From: Streptomyces sp. BA2
GTDB taxonomy: Bacteria; Actinomycetota; Actinomycetes; Streptomycetales; Streptomycetaceae
Reading direction: 5' to 3'
Assembly (NCBI RefSeq): GCF_009769735.1
Contig: NZ_WSRO01000002.1
Location: forward strand, 8,481,001-8,545,000
DNA: 64,000 bases
Made by a program: the position numbers and the translations under genes
Shown here: positions 50,844 through 59,277 of the stretch, in pieces
Position numbering within the stretch: the first letter of the stretch is position 1
Layout: each line of letters begins with the position of its first letter
Notes under the pieces: generated by a model
What the model was told of the DNA's origin: nothing
The model's database searches: none
Seen by the model: the letters and a program-made list of their open reading frames with translations, nothing else

Positions 50844-53288
50844 ATGGGCATGCAAGCGATCACCGTGCGGGGCGAGGACGCCACGCACACGAACATTCCG
50901 GTCGTTGCCGACCGCCGAGCCTCCGAGGGGAAGTACTTGGGCCTGTTCGCCGCGCACCAGCCACCGGAGGGCGCCTGGTTCGCGACGTACACCGTGGACG
51001 CGCCGAGCGCCGGGGTCCACGAGCTGACCGCGGTGGCCACCGCGCCGGTCGAGGTGCCGCACACCGAGGCGGTCGCCTCGTACATCCAACTGGCCGTGAA
51101 TGATGGGCCGGTGACGGAGATCGCTCGCTCGCAGCCCTACTGGTACGAGTCGAAGCCCGCCTGGGGCGGCCTCTCCACCCTGCGCCTCGGCGACGTGGAG
51201 CTGCGGCATGGCGAGAACTCGCTGACGTTCTCCGTGGCCGAACCGACCGTGGTGGACGACGCCACGGTCTATGTCCTCCGCCTGGACCACTTCACGCTGA
51301 CCCCGGCCGAACACCCCACCCTGCGCGACGCGTTCGTCGGCGATCCGCGGACCGGTCTCGGCACGTACCGCCCTGGTGAAGACGCCTGCCTGACCTTGCG
51401 GCTGAGCGGCCACGCGACCCGGCCGCAGCGTGTGCGCTATACCGTCACGGACTACTTCGGGAAACGAGCCGCCTTCGGTGCCGCGACCATCGCGGAGGGA
51501 GAGTCGCAGACGACCGTCGGCCTGCCCCGACTGCCGCCCGGCAACTACCGTGTCGAAGCGGCCCTGACCGCCTCGAACGCCTCGCCCGCCTCGAACGCCA
51601 CGCGCCCGCCCCTCACCCGCCACTTCGCATGCCTTCCGGAGGAGCGCCCCGCAGCCCACGGGCCGGCCAACCGCTTCGGCGTCAACGCGTTCGTCTCCTC
51701 CCTGGTCCCGCCCTCGCGTCTCGACGCCTTCGCCGCCGCGATGAAGGACATGGGCGTGGGCTGCGTACGGGACGGCAACTCCTGGCCCGCCGCCGAACCC
51801 GCACCCGGCGCCTACGACACCGCGCACTACGACCGCGTCACCAAGGCCCTGCGCCGCCAAGGCCTTTCGGCCGTCGAGGTCATCTCACCCGCCCCCGAGT
51901 GGGCCATGTCCGACGCCTCGCTGCCCCTCCCGGCCGACCTGCGCGTCGCCTACCACTACGCCCGCCACCTCGCCGCCGGACGCGACACCGCCGCCACCCC
52001 GCACGCGCTCCAGCTGTCGAACGAACCGGACGTCGACGTCACCCGCGGCACGGGCGACGCACACGCCGCGTACGTGAAGGCCGCCGCGCTCGGCATCGCG
52101 GGCGCGGACCGGCCGCCGCTCATCGTGCTGCCGGGCGTCGCCGAAGCGGGGCACTTCCAGAGGCTGATGCTGGAGAACGACGTCGTGCGGTACGCCGACG
52201 TGTGGGCGTTCCACGGCTATCCGGACCCCGCCGACCAGGACGAGCCCGAGTTCCCCGGCGCGGCGGACGAGCAGCACGAGCTCAGCCGCCGGTACGGGGC
52301 GGACATCCCCCTGTGGATGACCGAATGCGGAGTGTTCCTCGACGCGGCTCCGCAGACCGATCTCGACCCGGCCCAACAGGCCGTTCAGGCACGGTACTTG
52401 GTGCGTTCCATGGTGGAGGGGCTCGCCGCGGGGAACGATCGCCAGTTCTGGTTCGGCGGACCGCCCGTGCACGACGACGGCGTCTACTTCGGGCTGCTCA
52501 GCCGTGACTTCCAGCCCTGGCCCGCCTACAGCGCCTTCGCCGCGCTGACCTCGCTCCTCGGTGAGGCACACTTCGCGGGACCCGTGGTGGGGCTGCCCTC
52601 CCCGGTCGTCGGCCACGCCTTCGACACCGGGCGCGACCAGGAGACGGCCACGGTCCTGTGGGCGCCGCTTCGCTCACGTATCGAGCTGCCGCTGTCCGGC
52701 GGCCGGGCCGCGGTGTTCGACATCATGGGCAAGCGCGTCGCGACGGTCACCCCGTCAGCCGCGGGCACGGTCGGCGTGGACGTCTCACGCGATCCCGTGT
52801 ACGTCGTGACCACCGGCGGTGGCACACCTCGTGAACGTCCCGCGCCGCGCCCGCGGGGCCGTGCCCGCTTGTCCCCGGCCGAGCACATCGTCCTCAGCCA
52901 GCGCTATCACGTGCGCAACGCGGCGCCGGGCAAGGACAACGGCGACGCCGAGCCGCCCCTGGGCTACCGGCTCGGCGCACGAACCCGCATGAGTCTCGAC
53001 GTCCACAACTTCAACGACACACCCCGGACGGTCACCGTCACGGCGCACCCGGCAGAGGGGTGGTCGGCGAGGAGCACGGGTTCGCGCACCGTCGACGTAC
53101 CGCCCATGGGCCGCGAGAGCGTGGAGTTCACGATCACCGCGGGCCGGGCGGTGGAACGCCGCGTCGACCATCGCCTCGCCTTCACCGCACGGCTGGCGAC
53201 CGGCGCCGGTGGCACAGGCACCACCGCCGCCGTCCCGCCGTCGGTGTCATGGGTCCAGCTCAAGTCCCGCTACCCGCACCGCTTTTGA
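50844..53288 (+). CDS. Large clan GH-A-like glycoside hydrolase, apparently cytoplasmic
   Basis: An 814-residue multidomain protein. Residues 1-260 are beta-sandwich-like. Residues about 275-590 look like a TIM barrel of clan GH-A: NRFGVNAFVSSLVPPSRLDA, MKDMGVGCVRDGNSWPAAEP, the acid/base Glu394 in LQLSNEPDVDV and the candidate nucleophile Glu494 in LWMTECGVFLD. The C-terminal 225 residues contain a further beta domain (YHVRNAAPGKDNGDAEP, then RMSLDVHNFNDTPRTVTV). Family assignment between GH39, GH5-like and others is not possible by eye. ATG 50844 has GGAG close upstream. No signal peptide is visible, which is odd for this size and domain type. It overlaps the convergent GNAT gene by 29 bases. 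Confidence 0.75.
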   Translation: MGMQAITVRGEDATHTNIPVVADRRASEGKYLGLFAAHQPPEGAWFATYTVDAPSAGVHELTAVATAPVEVPHTEAVASYIQLAVNDGPVTEIARSQPYWYESKPAWGGLSTLRLGDVELRHGENSLTFSVAEPTVVDDATVYVLRLDHFTLTPAEHPTLRDAFVGDPRTGLGTYRPGEDACLTLRLSGHATRPQRVRYTVTDYFGKRAAFGAATIAEGESQTTVGLPRLPPGNYRVEAALTASNASPASNATRPPLTRHFACLPEERPAAHGPANRFGVNAFVSSLVPPSRLDAFAAAMKDMGVGCVRDGNSWPAAEPAPGAYDTAHYDRVTKALRRQGLSAVEVISPAPEWAMSDASLPLPADLRVAYHYARHLAAGRDTAATPHALQLSNEPDVDVTRGTGDAHAAYVKAAALGIAGADRPPLIVLPGVAEAGHFQRLMLENDVVRYADVWAFHGYPDPADQDEPEFPGAADEQHELSRRYGADIPLWMTECGVFLDAAPQTDLDPAQQAVQARYLVRSMVEGLAAGNDRQFWFGGPPVHDDGVYFGLLSRDFQPWPAYSAFAALTSLLGEAHFAGPVVGLPSPVVGHAFDTGRDQETATVLWAPLRSRIELPLSGGRAAVFDIMGKRVATVTPSAAGTVGVDVSRDPVYVVTTGGGTPRERPAPRPRGRARLSPAEHIVLSQRYHVRNAAPGKDNGDAEPPLGYRLGARTRMSLDVHNFNDTPRTVTVTAHPAEGWSARSTGSRTVDVPPMGRESVEFTITAGRAVERRVDHRLAFTARLATGAGGTGTTAAVPPSVSWVQLKSRYPHRF

Positions 53289-53772
53289 GCCGCCCCGGCC
53301 GCCGCACCATGTAGACGTCGATCGGGTCTTCCTCCTCGACGCCGAAACCGTGGCGCTCGTAGAGCCGCTGGGCCGCACTGCCCCGCAGGACGTTCAGGCG
53401 GACGAGATCGCCGTCGGCGTCGGCCCGGTCGAGCAGCCCGCGGAGTACGGCCGATCCCAGGCCCCGGCCCTGGAGTGCGGGGTCCAGGTAGAAGTGTTCG
53501 AGCCACTGGCCGTCCTCAGCGGGTCGCAGGGTCACGCAGCCCGCGAACACGCCGTCGGCGACGATGACCGAGGTGTGCAGTGGAGAGAAGGAGTCCCGCA
53601 GTCTCTGGCGCACCCGATGCTCGTCGAACCGGCCGAGCCGCTCCAGATCCGGGCGCATCACCCTCGCGCGCAGCTCGGCGATGGCCTCGACGTCGGTGGG
53701 CTCCGCGGCCCGCAGCGCCCACCCCGGGGCAGGCGCCGCGGCCTCCCGCGACTGTTCGGCATGCGTAGTCAT
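53260..53772 (-). CDS. GNAT-family N-acetyltransferase
   Basis: A 170-residue acetyltransferase. It starts its fold at WALRAAEPTDVEAIAELRAR and has EHFYLDPALQGRGLGSAVLR, the Q-x-x-G-x-G acetyl-CoA loop, followed by LNVLRGSAAQRLYERHGFGV. The acceptor is unknown. It is convergent with the GH-A-like gene (29-base overlap) and starts 14 bases after the metallopeptidase stop on the same strand, so it may be co-transcribed with it. ATG 53772 is the first credible start. Confidence 0.87.
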   Translation of the reverse strand: MTTHAEQSREAAAPAPGWALRAAEPTDVEAIAELRARVMRPDLERLGRFDEHRVRQRLRDSFSPLHTSVIVADGVFAGCVTLRPAEDGQWLEHFYLDPALQGRGLGSAVLRGLLDRADADGDLVRLNVLRGSAAQRLYERHGFGVEEEDPIDVYMVRRPGRLKSGAGSGT

Positions 53773-53786
53773 GGCCGAAGTATCCG

Positions 53787-55160
53787 TCAGCGGATGACCC
53801 GCCAGCTGAGCGAGCCGGTCATCAGCTTGCGCAGTTCAGGGGCGCGGACCGCCTTGGTCGGGTCGGTGGCGCGTGCCGTGACGGTGTGCGCGCGTCCGTC
53901 GGCGGGCACCCCGAGCGCCTTGGCGGTCACGCTGTCCGCGCCCCGGGCCTTCCGCGCCTCGCGGCCGTCGACGTACCAGCGCAGTCGGGCGTGGGAAGAC
54001 GCCTCGACGCGGATCCGCCCGGTGCCGCGCACCTTCCGGTCGGTGGGGGTGGTGGAGGAGAGGACGGGTGCGTGCTGGTGGAAGCCCGCGATCATCGCCT
54101 CGCGTCCGGGCAGGTTGAACTCGCGGCCCAGGGTGCGCATGATCGAGTCCTCGGTGGGGCGGTTGAGACCGTGCCCGTGGTAGCCGCCGCCCTCGTACGC
54201 GCCGACGGTGCCGCCGTCGGGTGATGCCTGGCCGAGCCAGCGATGCCACTTCACCTTCTGCGCGGCCATCTCGGCGGCGCTGAGTTTGGAGAGGTTGGAC
54301 TCGCCCGGCTCGGGGCCGGTGTAGGTGCTCTCGTCGTACCAGTACTCGTCGGCGAGCTTGCCGAAGGAGTGGCCGGTCTCGTGGACGGCGACCTGGTCCG
54401 AGTCGGGGTGGTCGGAGGAGGCGGTGCCTATGCCGTCGTACCCCGAGGGCGAGGTGATGGCGTTGTAGCCGGCGCCGCCGTACTTGGTGGAGTTGCTGAG
54501 CACGATGACGAGATCGGGGTCGGCGGCCTTGCTCGCGTACGCCTCGACCTTGTTGGTGTCGACGCACAGCAGCCGCTCGATGCCGTCGCAGAAGAACGCC
54601 GAGTCCAGGGCGGTGTTCTTGCGGACGTCGCTCGTCGGGTCGCCCGAGACGCCGGAGTCCCGCGAGTGCGCGTCGACGGCCCAGACGTTGAACAGGTCCT
54701 CGTACTCGGCGTACGGCTCGACGGCGGCCATCTGCTTCCACTTGCTCCGCACGTCGGCGTGGAAGTCCGCCTGCTGGGCCGCGGTGTAGCCGTCGCCGAT
54801 GAAGACGACGTCGACCTTGGTGTCGCTCGCTCCGGCCTCCACGATCGGCAGGACGTCGCCGTCGTCCTGGATCGTGGCCCGTTCCTTCCTGGTGAGCGGG
54901 GTGGAGCTCGGGATGTCGGTGTGGCGGGGGCGGCTGTCGGGACGGGTGAAGTACTCGACCTCGACGCGGTCGCCATTGGTGTTGGTGCCGGTGCCGGTGC
55001 CGGTGTCGGTGCCGTGGGCGGCTGCCCGCGCGCTGCCGTCCTGGCCCTGGTCCGCGGCGACCGGCGCGGAGGCGGCGAGCGCCGCTGCCAGGGCGACTCC
55101 GGTGGCGATGGCGAGCCGCTTGCGGGATATGCGGGATATACGGGAAGCGTGTCTACGCAT
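53787..55160 (-). CDS. Secreted M64-family zinc metallopeptidase (IgA peptidase-like)
   Basis: A 457-residue secreted protease. A Sec signal (RKRLAIATGVALAAALAASA) ends near residue 37, followed by a Gly/Thr-rich linker with TGTGTGTNTN. The M64 domain contains KVDVVFIGDGYTAAQQADFH, DLFNVWAVDAHSRDSGVSG and the zinc site VAVHETGHSFGKLADEYW (HExxH-like with a following acidic residue). The C-terminal 90 residues are a beta-rich domain. M64 enzymes cleave extracellular proteins; the IgA name is historical. ATG 55160 has GGGAGATCC upstream; the in-frame start at 55208 is not needed. Confidence 0.9.
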   Translation of the reverse strand: MRRHASRISRISRKRLAIATGVALAAALAASAPVAADQGQDGSARAAAHGTDTGTGTGTNTNGDRVEVEYFTRPDSRPRHTDIPSSTPLTRKERATIQDDGDVLPIVEAGASDTKVDVVFIGDGYTAAQQADFHADVRSKWKQMAAVEPYAEYEDLFNVWAVDAHSRDSGVSGDPTSDVRKNTALDSAFFCDGIERLLCVDTNKVEAYASKAADPDLVIVLSNSTKYGGAGYNAITSPSGYDGIGTASSDHPDSDQVAVHETGHSFGKLADEYWYDESTYTGPEPGESNLSKLSAAEMAAQKVKWHRWLGQASPDGGTVGAYEGGGYHGHGLNRPTEDSIMRTLGREFNLPGREAMIAGFHQHAPVLSSTTPTDRKVRGTGRIRVEASSHARLRWYVDGREARKARGADSVTAKALGVPADGRAHTVTARATDPTKAVRAPELRKLMTGSLSWRVIR

Positions 55161-55389
55161 GGAGGATCTCCCGATGAGTCGGCGCGGACCCGGACGCGGG
55201 GTCGGCAAGTCCGCGATATAAGTGGGGGGTTAAGGGAGCTTAAGGCGCGGTTCAATGTAGGGGCTGCGGGGAATCCAGGCAATGCCCGAGGCGCAAGGTG
55301 ACGGTGGGAATCGTGAGTTCGCGCCCCACATGCCCAAGTGCGCGTGGCCCAGGCCTTGATGGACGTAGCTCAGACCCGGAGAGGGAGAG
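55161..55389. promoter_or_regulatory. Divergent promoter region of the M64 and XRE-TPR genes
   Basis: A 229-base gap. It contains AGATGAC-proximal GGAGAGGGAGAG, the ribosome-binding site of the XRE gene. I see no convincing palindrome or promoter pair. Confidence 0.3.
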
Positions 55390-56781
55390 ATGACGGAGAG
55401 CGGAACTGCGGGCGGCCGACTGGACGAGCCCGTGGCGATCGGGCGTCGCGTCCTGCGACTGCGCACGGAACTAGGCCTCACCCAGCGGCAGTTGGCCGAA
55501 CCCGCGTACACGCCCGCCTACGTCTCCACACTGGAGTCGGGCAAGGTGAGGCCCTCCGAGGCCGCCCTTCGGCACCTGGCCCAGCGTCTCGGCGTCACTC
55601 CCGAGGAACTCGCGACGGGGCGCCCGGCCCGCCTCGCCGCCGAGCTGCGCCTGCGCCTCACCGACGCGCGGCGCGCCCTGGCCGCCGGGTCTCCCGAGGA
55701 CGCCGCCTCCCTCTTCCGCGCGTTGTGCGCCGAAGCCGTCGAGCACGGCCTGCCGGGGGAGCGGGCCACCGCACTCCTCGGTCTGGGCGACTGCCTCCTC
55801 GAATCCGGTGACCTCGACGGCGCGCACGAGTGCTTCGCCTCGGTGGAGCGGCTGCTCGCCGACGAGCCGCTGCCGCGCCGCGTCCCCGCCATCCGAGGCC
55901 GAGCCAACGCCCACCGCCTCACGGGCGAACTCCGCTACGCCTGCCATCTGCTGGAGACCGCTCTCGACCAGCTCAACGCTTCGGGCCTGCACGACCCCGA
56001 CGCCCTGCTCCTCCTCTACTCGGCGTCCATCGCCCCGTACATGGACATGGGCGCACACGAGCGCGCCGCGCACGCCGCCGAACTGGCCCTCGCGCTCGCG
56101 CCGCGCGTGGACGACCCCGCCCTGCTCGCCGGGATGCACCGCGGGGTGGCCCGTACGCTCATCGCCCAGGGCCGCATCGCCGAAGCCGACGCGTCGCTGG
56201 CCAGAGCCCAGGACCTCTACCAGCAGCTGCACATCCGCACCGAACTCGCCCACTGCCACTGGATGCGCGGCTACGTCCACGCCCAGGACGGCGTCCTGGA
56301 ACGCGCCGAGACCGAACTGCGCACCGCGCACGACATGCTCACCACCAAGCGGGCCGCGCTCTACGCCCAGCAGGTCGAAGTGGAGCTCGCGGACGTGCTG
56401 CGCCGGCGCGGCAGGATCCGGGAGGCCGAGGCGCTGCTGAGGCCGCTGCTTGCCGCAGGCCCGGAGACGACGGAGACCCCGGCCCTGCGAGCGGGACGCG
56501 GCGCGGTGCACAGGGGCGCCGCACACCGGCTGCTCGGCCTCATCGCGGAGGAGTGCGGTGACACGGAGGGCGCCGAGGAGCACTACCGCGCCGCCCTGCC
56601 GCTGCTCGAACGCGCGGGCGCGGCCGGGGACATGGCCGGCCTGTGCTGCCTCCTCGGCGATCTGCTCCGGCGCACGGGACGGACGGAGGCGGCCCTGGAC
56701 GCCTACCGCACCGGCCTCGCCCACCGGACCACGCCGGGCACGACGACGCTGGGACCGGCGCCCGCGCCACCGCCGATGTGA
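55390..56781 (+). CDS. XRE-family regulator with C-terminal TPR array
   Basis: A 463-residue protein. Residues about 15-75 form an XRE helix-turn-helix: RVLRLRTELGLTQRQLAEPA, then YTPAYVSTLESGKVRPSEAA and LRHLAQRLGVTPEEL. From about residue 85 to 445 are TPR-like helical pairs (LLGLGDCLLESGDLDGAHEC, LIAQGRIAEADASLARAQDL, LLGLIAEECGDTEGAEEHYR, LLGDLLRRTGRTEAALDAYR). This layout occurs in peptide-sensing or developmental regulators. The Ala-Pro-rich end is unstructured. ATG 55390 has GGAGAGGGAGAG upstream. The target may be its own gene or the small secreted protein 198 bases downstream. Confidence 0.9.
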   Translation: MTESGTAGGRLDEPVAIGRRVLRLRTELGLTQRQLAEPAYTPAYVSTLESGKVRPSEAALRHLAQRLGVTPEELATGRPARLAAELRLRLTDARRALAAGSPEDAASLFRALCAEAVEHGLPGERATALLGLGDCLLESGDLDGAHECFASVERLLADEPLPRRVPAIRGRANAHRLTGELRYACHLLETALDQLNASGLHDPDALLLLYSASIAPYMDMGAHERAAHAAELALALAPRVDDPALLAGMHRGVARTLIAQGRIAEADASLARAQDLYQQLHIRTELAHCHWMRGYVHAQDGVLERAETELRTAHDMLTTKRAALYAQQVEVELADVLRRRGRIREAEALLRPLLAAGPETTETPALRAGRGAVHRGAAHRLLGLIAEECGDTEGAEEHYRAALPLLERAGAAGDMAGLCCLLGDLLRRTGRTEAALDAYRTGLAHRTTPGTTTLGPAPAPPPM

Positions 56782-56979
56782 GGGGCCGTGGGCAGATCGC
56801 CGAGCGAATGTCCGGCTTTCGTCACGGTGCTGTGCGCGTGGACAACCTGACGTCCACTTATGTCCGTATGCCTGCTAAAAATACGGGCGGCACAGGGACG
56901 CAGACCGTCTTGTGCGCATCCATCGCATCATTTTGACAGTTGGGCCCGCGAGGGCCGCAGGGGGAAAGGCACCAGCCTG

Positions 56980-57480
56980 ATGAACCACGCACGCACGACC
57001 GCCGCAGTCCTGGCCACGGCAGGGGCACTCACGGCCGCTCAGCTCGGCTTCGCCGGATCCGCGTCCGCGGCGGACGCACCGAAGACGCCGAAGGCGTCGG
57101 CCGCCGCGGCGCAGAGCGCCGGCTGCCCGATCGACATCGTCTACACGTCCCGGTTCTACATCGGCCCGGGCGGATGGGTAAAGGGCGACGGCCTGTACTT
57201 CGGCCTCAAGAACAAGAGCACCAAGACGTTCAAGAAGGTCACCTTCACGGTCAGCAACGTCAAGAACGTCCGCTTCGGCACGGCGAAGGCGAAGGGCGGC
57301 AAGGTCACGCACAAGACCTCGAAGACCGTCTCCGTCTACGACAAGAGCCTGAAGGGCAAGGCCAGCCTCGGCGTCAGGGTCAAGACGCGCCTGCTGAACA
57401 CCAGGTCGTACAAGGTGAAGTTCAAGGTGCACGGCAACGGCTGGAACTGCGCCGTCAACCAGGGCACGTGGGGCGCCTGA
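56980..57480 (+). CDS. Small secreted lysine-rich protein of unknown function
   Basis: A 166-residue secreted protein. Residues 1-31 are a Sec signal peptide ending SASAA. The mature part is basic, beta-rich and repetitive in Lys-Val-Thr pairs (KNKSTKTFKKVTFTVSNVKN), with two cysteines (AGCPIDIVY and GWNCAVNQG) placed to form one disulfide. It may be a cell-surface or wall-associated protein. I do not recognise a family. AAAGG lies 11 bases before ATG 56980. A strong hairpin at 57497-57532 ends it. Confidence 0.8.
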   Translation: MNHARTTAAVLATAGALTAAQLGFAGSASAADAPKTPKASAAAAQSAGCPIDIVYTSRFYIGPGGWVKGDGLYFGLKNKSTKTFKKVTFTVSNVKNVRFGTAKAKGGKVTHKTSKTVSVYDKSLKGKASLGVRVKTRLLNTRSYKVKFKVHGNGWNCAVNQGTWGA

Positions 57481-57496
57481 TCATCGGACAGCCCAT

Positions 57497-57532
57497 GCCT
57501 GCGGGGTCCGGATCCGTTCGGGCCCCGCAGGC
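57497..57532 (+). terminator. Hairpin terminator after the small secreted protein gene
   Basis: GCCTGCGGGG (57497-57506) pairs perfectly with CCCCGCAGGC (57523-57532); an inner CCG/CGG pair shortens the loop. It starts 16 bases past the stop. Confidence 0.75.
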
Positions 57533-57632
57533 CTGCCCGCGACTCACCCGCACCGAGCGAACGTGATCGCGAGTAGCATCCGAACCCTCGGCGGTGTGCG
57601 TGCGAAATGACAAGAGGGTCTGGAGCGGTCAA

Positions 57633-58019
57633 GTGGACGACGTAGCGCGGGCGGGGCTCGGTGGCGGGAAGTACCTGCTGGTCACCAGTTACCGCAAGAA
57701 CGGCACCCCGGTGCCGAGCCCCGTCTGGGTCGTCGAGGACGGCGACGCGCTCGGTATCTGGACGGTCGCGGACTCCTGGAAGGTCAAGCGGATCCGCAAC
57801 CGAGCCGACGTCCTGATCGGCCCCTGCGACCTGCGGGGCAACCCCACGGGTGAGTCGATTCCCGCCACCGCCGAGATCTGCGACCCGGAGACCACCGCGC
57901 GCTACCGCACCCTCCTCAGGCGCAAGTACGGCCTGATCGGCCGTCTCACCCTGCTCGGCAGCAAGCTCCGGCGCGGCACGAGCGGGACGGTAGGCATCCG
58001 CATCACACCGACGGAGTGA
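57633..58019 (+). CDS. PPOX-class F420-dependent oxidoreductase-like protein
   Basis: A 128-residue split-barrel flavin/F420-binding protein. Key parts are GKYLLVTSYRKNGTPVPSPV and WVVEDGDALGIWTVADSWKV, then KRIRNRADVLIGPCDLRGNP and the C-terminal PTE. This is the small actinobacterial PPOX-F420 family, which reduces or binds F420 and may act on quinones or nitro compounds. GTG 57633 follows GGAG at 7 bases; GTG 57594 and 57600 in frame are alternatives. It is convergent with the TPR gene, 18 bases from its stop. Confidence 0.85.
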   Translation: MDDVARAGLGGGKYLLVTSYRKNGTPVPSPVWVVEDGDALGIWTVADSWKVKRIRNRADVLIGPCDLRGNPTGESIPATAEICDPETTARYRTLLRRKYGLIGRLTLLGSKLRRGTSGTVGIRITPTE

Positions 58020-58037
58020 CACCCCGCAGCCCCCGCG

Positions 58038-59066
58038 TCACGTCCTGCTCAGCTCCCCGGCCATCTCGTTACGGAAGCCGATCGCAGCCTCCCGCGCCTG
58101 CCGCAGCCCCATGCGTGCGAAGTCGGCTTCGAGCTCGGCGAGTTCGGCCAGCGTCTCGCTCCGGTCGCGGCCGAGCCAGGCGCGCGACTTGGCAAGGCCG
58201 AGGCGGGACAGGGCCGCGCCGCGCGGCTCCCGCATGGCGTCGAACTCCTCCAGGGCGATGGCATACATCTCGCGGGCCGCGGCGTAACTCCCGTCCCGGT
58301 ACAGGACATTGCCGCGCATCTTGTGGTTGTACGCGAGCGCGCTCGCCAGATCCATGGCCCGGCAGATGACCTCCGCCTCCGAGAGCAGCGCGAGCGCCTT
58401 CTCCGCATCGCCCCGCAGCGAGAGGACGTCGGCGACCCCGCGCAGCGACCAGGCGCGCCCCCGCGCGTCCTGCGCCTCGGCCGAGATCCTGACGCACTCC
58501 TCGAACAGCTCCAGCGCCTCGGCGTAGTCGCCGGTGTTCCGCCGCATCTGGGCTATGCCGGACATCGCCCACACCATGTGCCGCGCCTCCCCGTGCGCCC
58601 GGCCCTGTTCCAGGAGCTGCTCGTGGAGGGCGGCCACCGCCGCGTAGTCCCCCTGGATGCGTCCCGTCTCGGCGAGTCCGGCGAGTGCGTAGCCGTGCGC
58701 GAGCCGCTCGCCGCTGTCGGCAGCCAGCTCGACTCCCCAGGCCAACAGGCGCCGGGCGAGCCGCAGTTGGCCGCACTGGCGGGCCAGCGTGCCGCCGCTC
58801 CACAGCGCCCAGGCCATGGCGCCGCCGTCCCCCGCGACGCGTGCGCTGCGGTAGCTCTGGCGCCAGGCGGAACCCGCGTCGTCCACCTGGCCGAGCCGCC
58901 GGTTGGCCTCGGCAAGCGCGAGTGCGGCGCGCGCCCTCTCCAGTGCGGTGTCCGCCCGGGAGAGGGCGCGGTCCGCCTCCGCCAGCACCTCCTCGTAGGA
59001 GGAGTTCACCCCGAGTGCCGCGCCCAACTCGCCCTGGTATTCGGGCGCGAATGCCTTGCCGTGCAT
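58038..59066 (-). CDS. Tetratricopeptide-repeat protein
   Basis: A 342-residue all-helical protein with about seven TPR-like pairs, for example ALALAEANRRLGQVDDAGSA, GIAQMRRNTGDYAEALELFE, GVADVLSLRGDAEKALALLS and GNVLYRDGSYAAAREMYAIA. It has no HTH, enzyme domain, signal peptide or membrane helix, so it is probably a cytoplasmic protein-binding scaffold. It resembles the C-terminal part of the XRE-TPR regulator nearby. ATG 59066 is the chosen start. Its partner is unknown. Confidence 0.8.
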   Translation of the reverse strand: MHGKAFAPEYQGELGAALGVNSSYEEVLAEADRALSRADTALERARAALALAEANRRLGQVDDAGSAWRQSYRSARVAGDGGAMAWALWSGGTLARQCGQLRLARRLLAWGVELAADSGERLAHGYALAGLAETGRIQGDYAAVAALHEQLLEQGRAHGEARHMVWAMSGIAQMRRNTGDYAEALELFEECVRISAEAQDARGRAWSLRGVADVLSLRGDAEKALALLSEAEVICRAMDLASALAYNHKMRGNVLYRDGSYAAAREMYAIALEEFDAMREPRGAALSRLGLAKSRAWLGRDRSETLAELAELEADFARMGLRQAREAAIGFRNEMAGELSRT

Positions 59067-59277
59067 AGATCCATGACCTCTCGATCAACTCCGTACGCCG
59101 GTCTCCGTACGTTGATCAAGAAGCTACGAGCGGGGCGGGGTGCGGCGAATCCCTCCGCGTATGGGTCATTCCGTACGACTCCAGGGCTACGCGCGGGGCC
59201 ATGGTCATCATCGGGATGTACGGGGAGGGAGGGGCCGCCGCAAGGAACTGCGGCGTCAGGTGCCGGTCAGATGCCGG

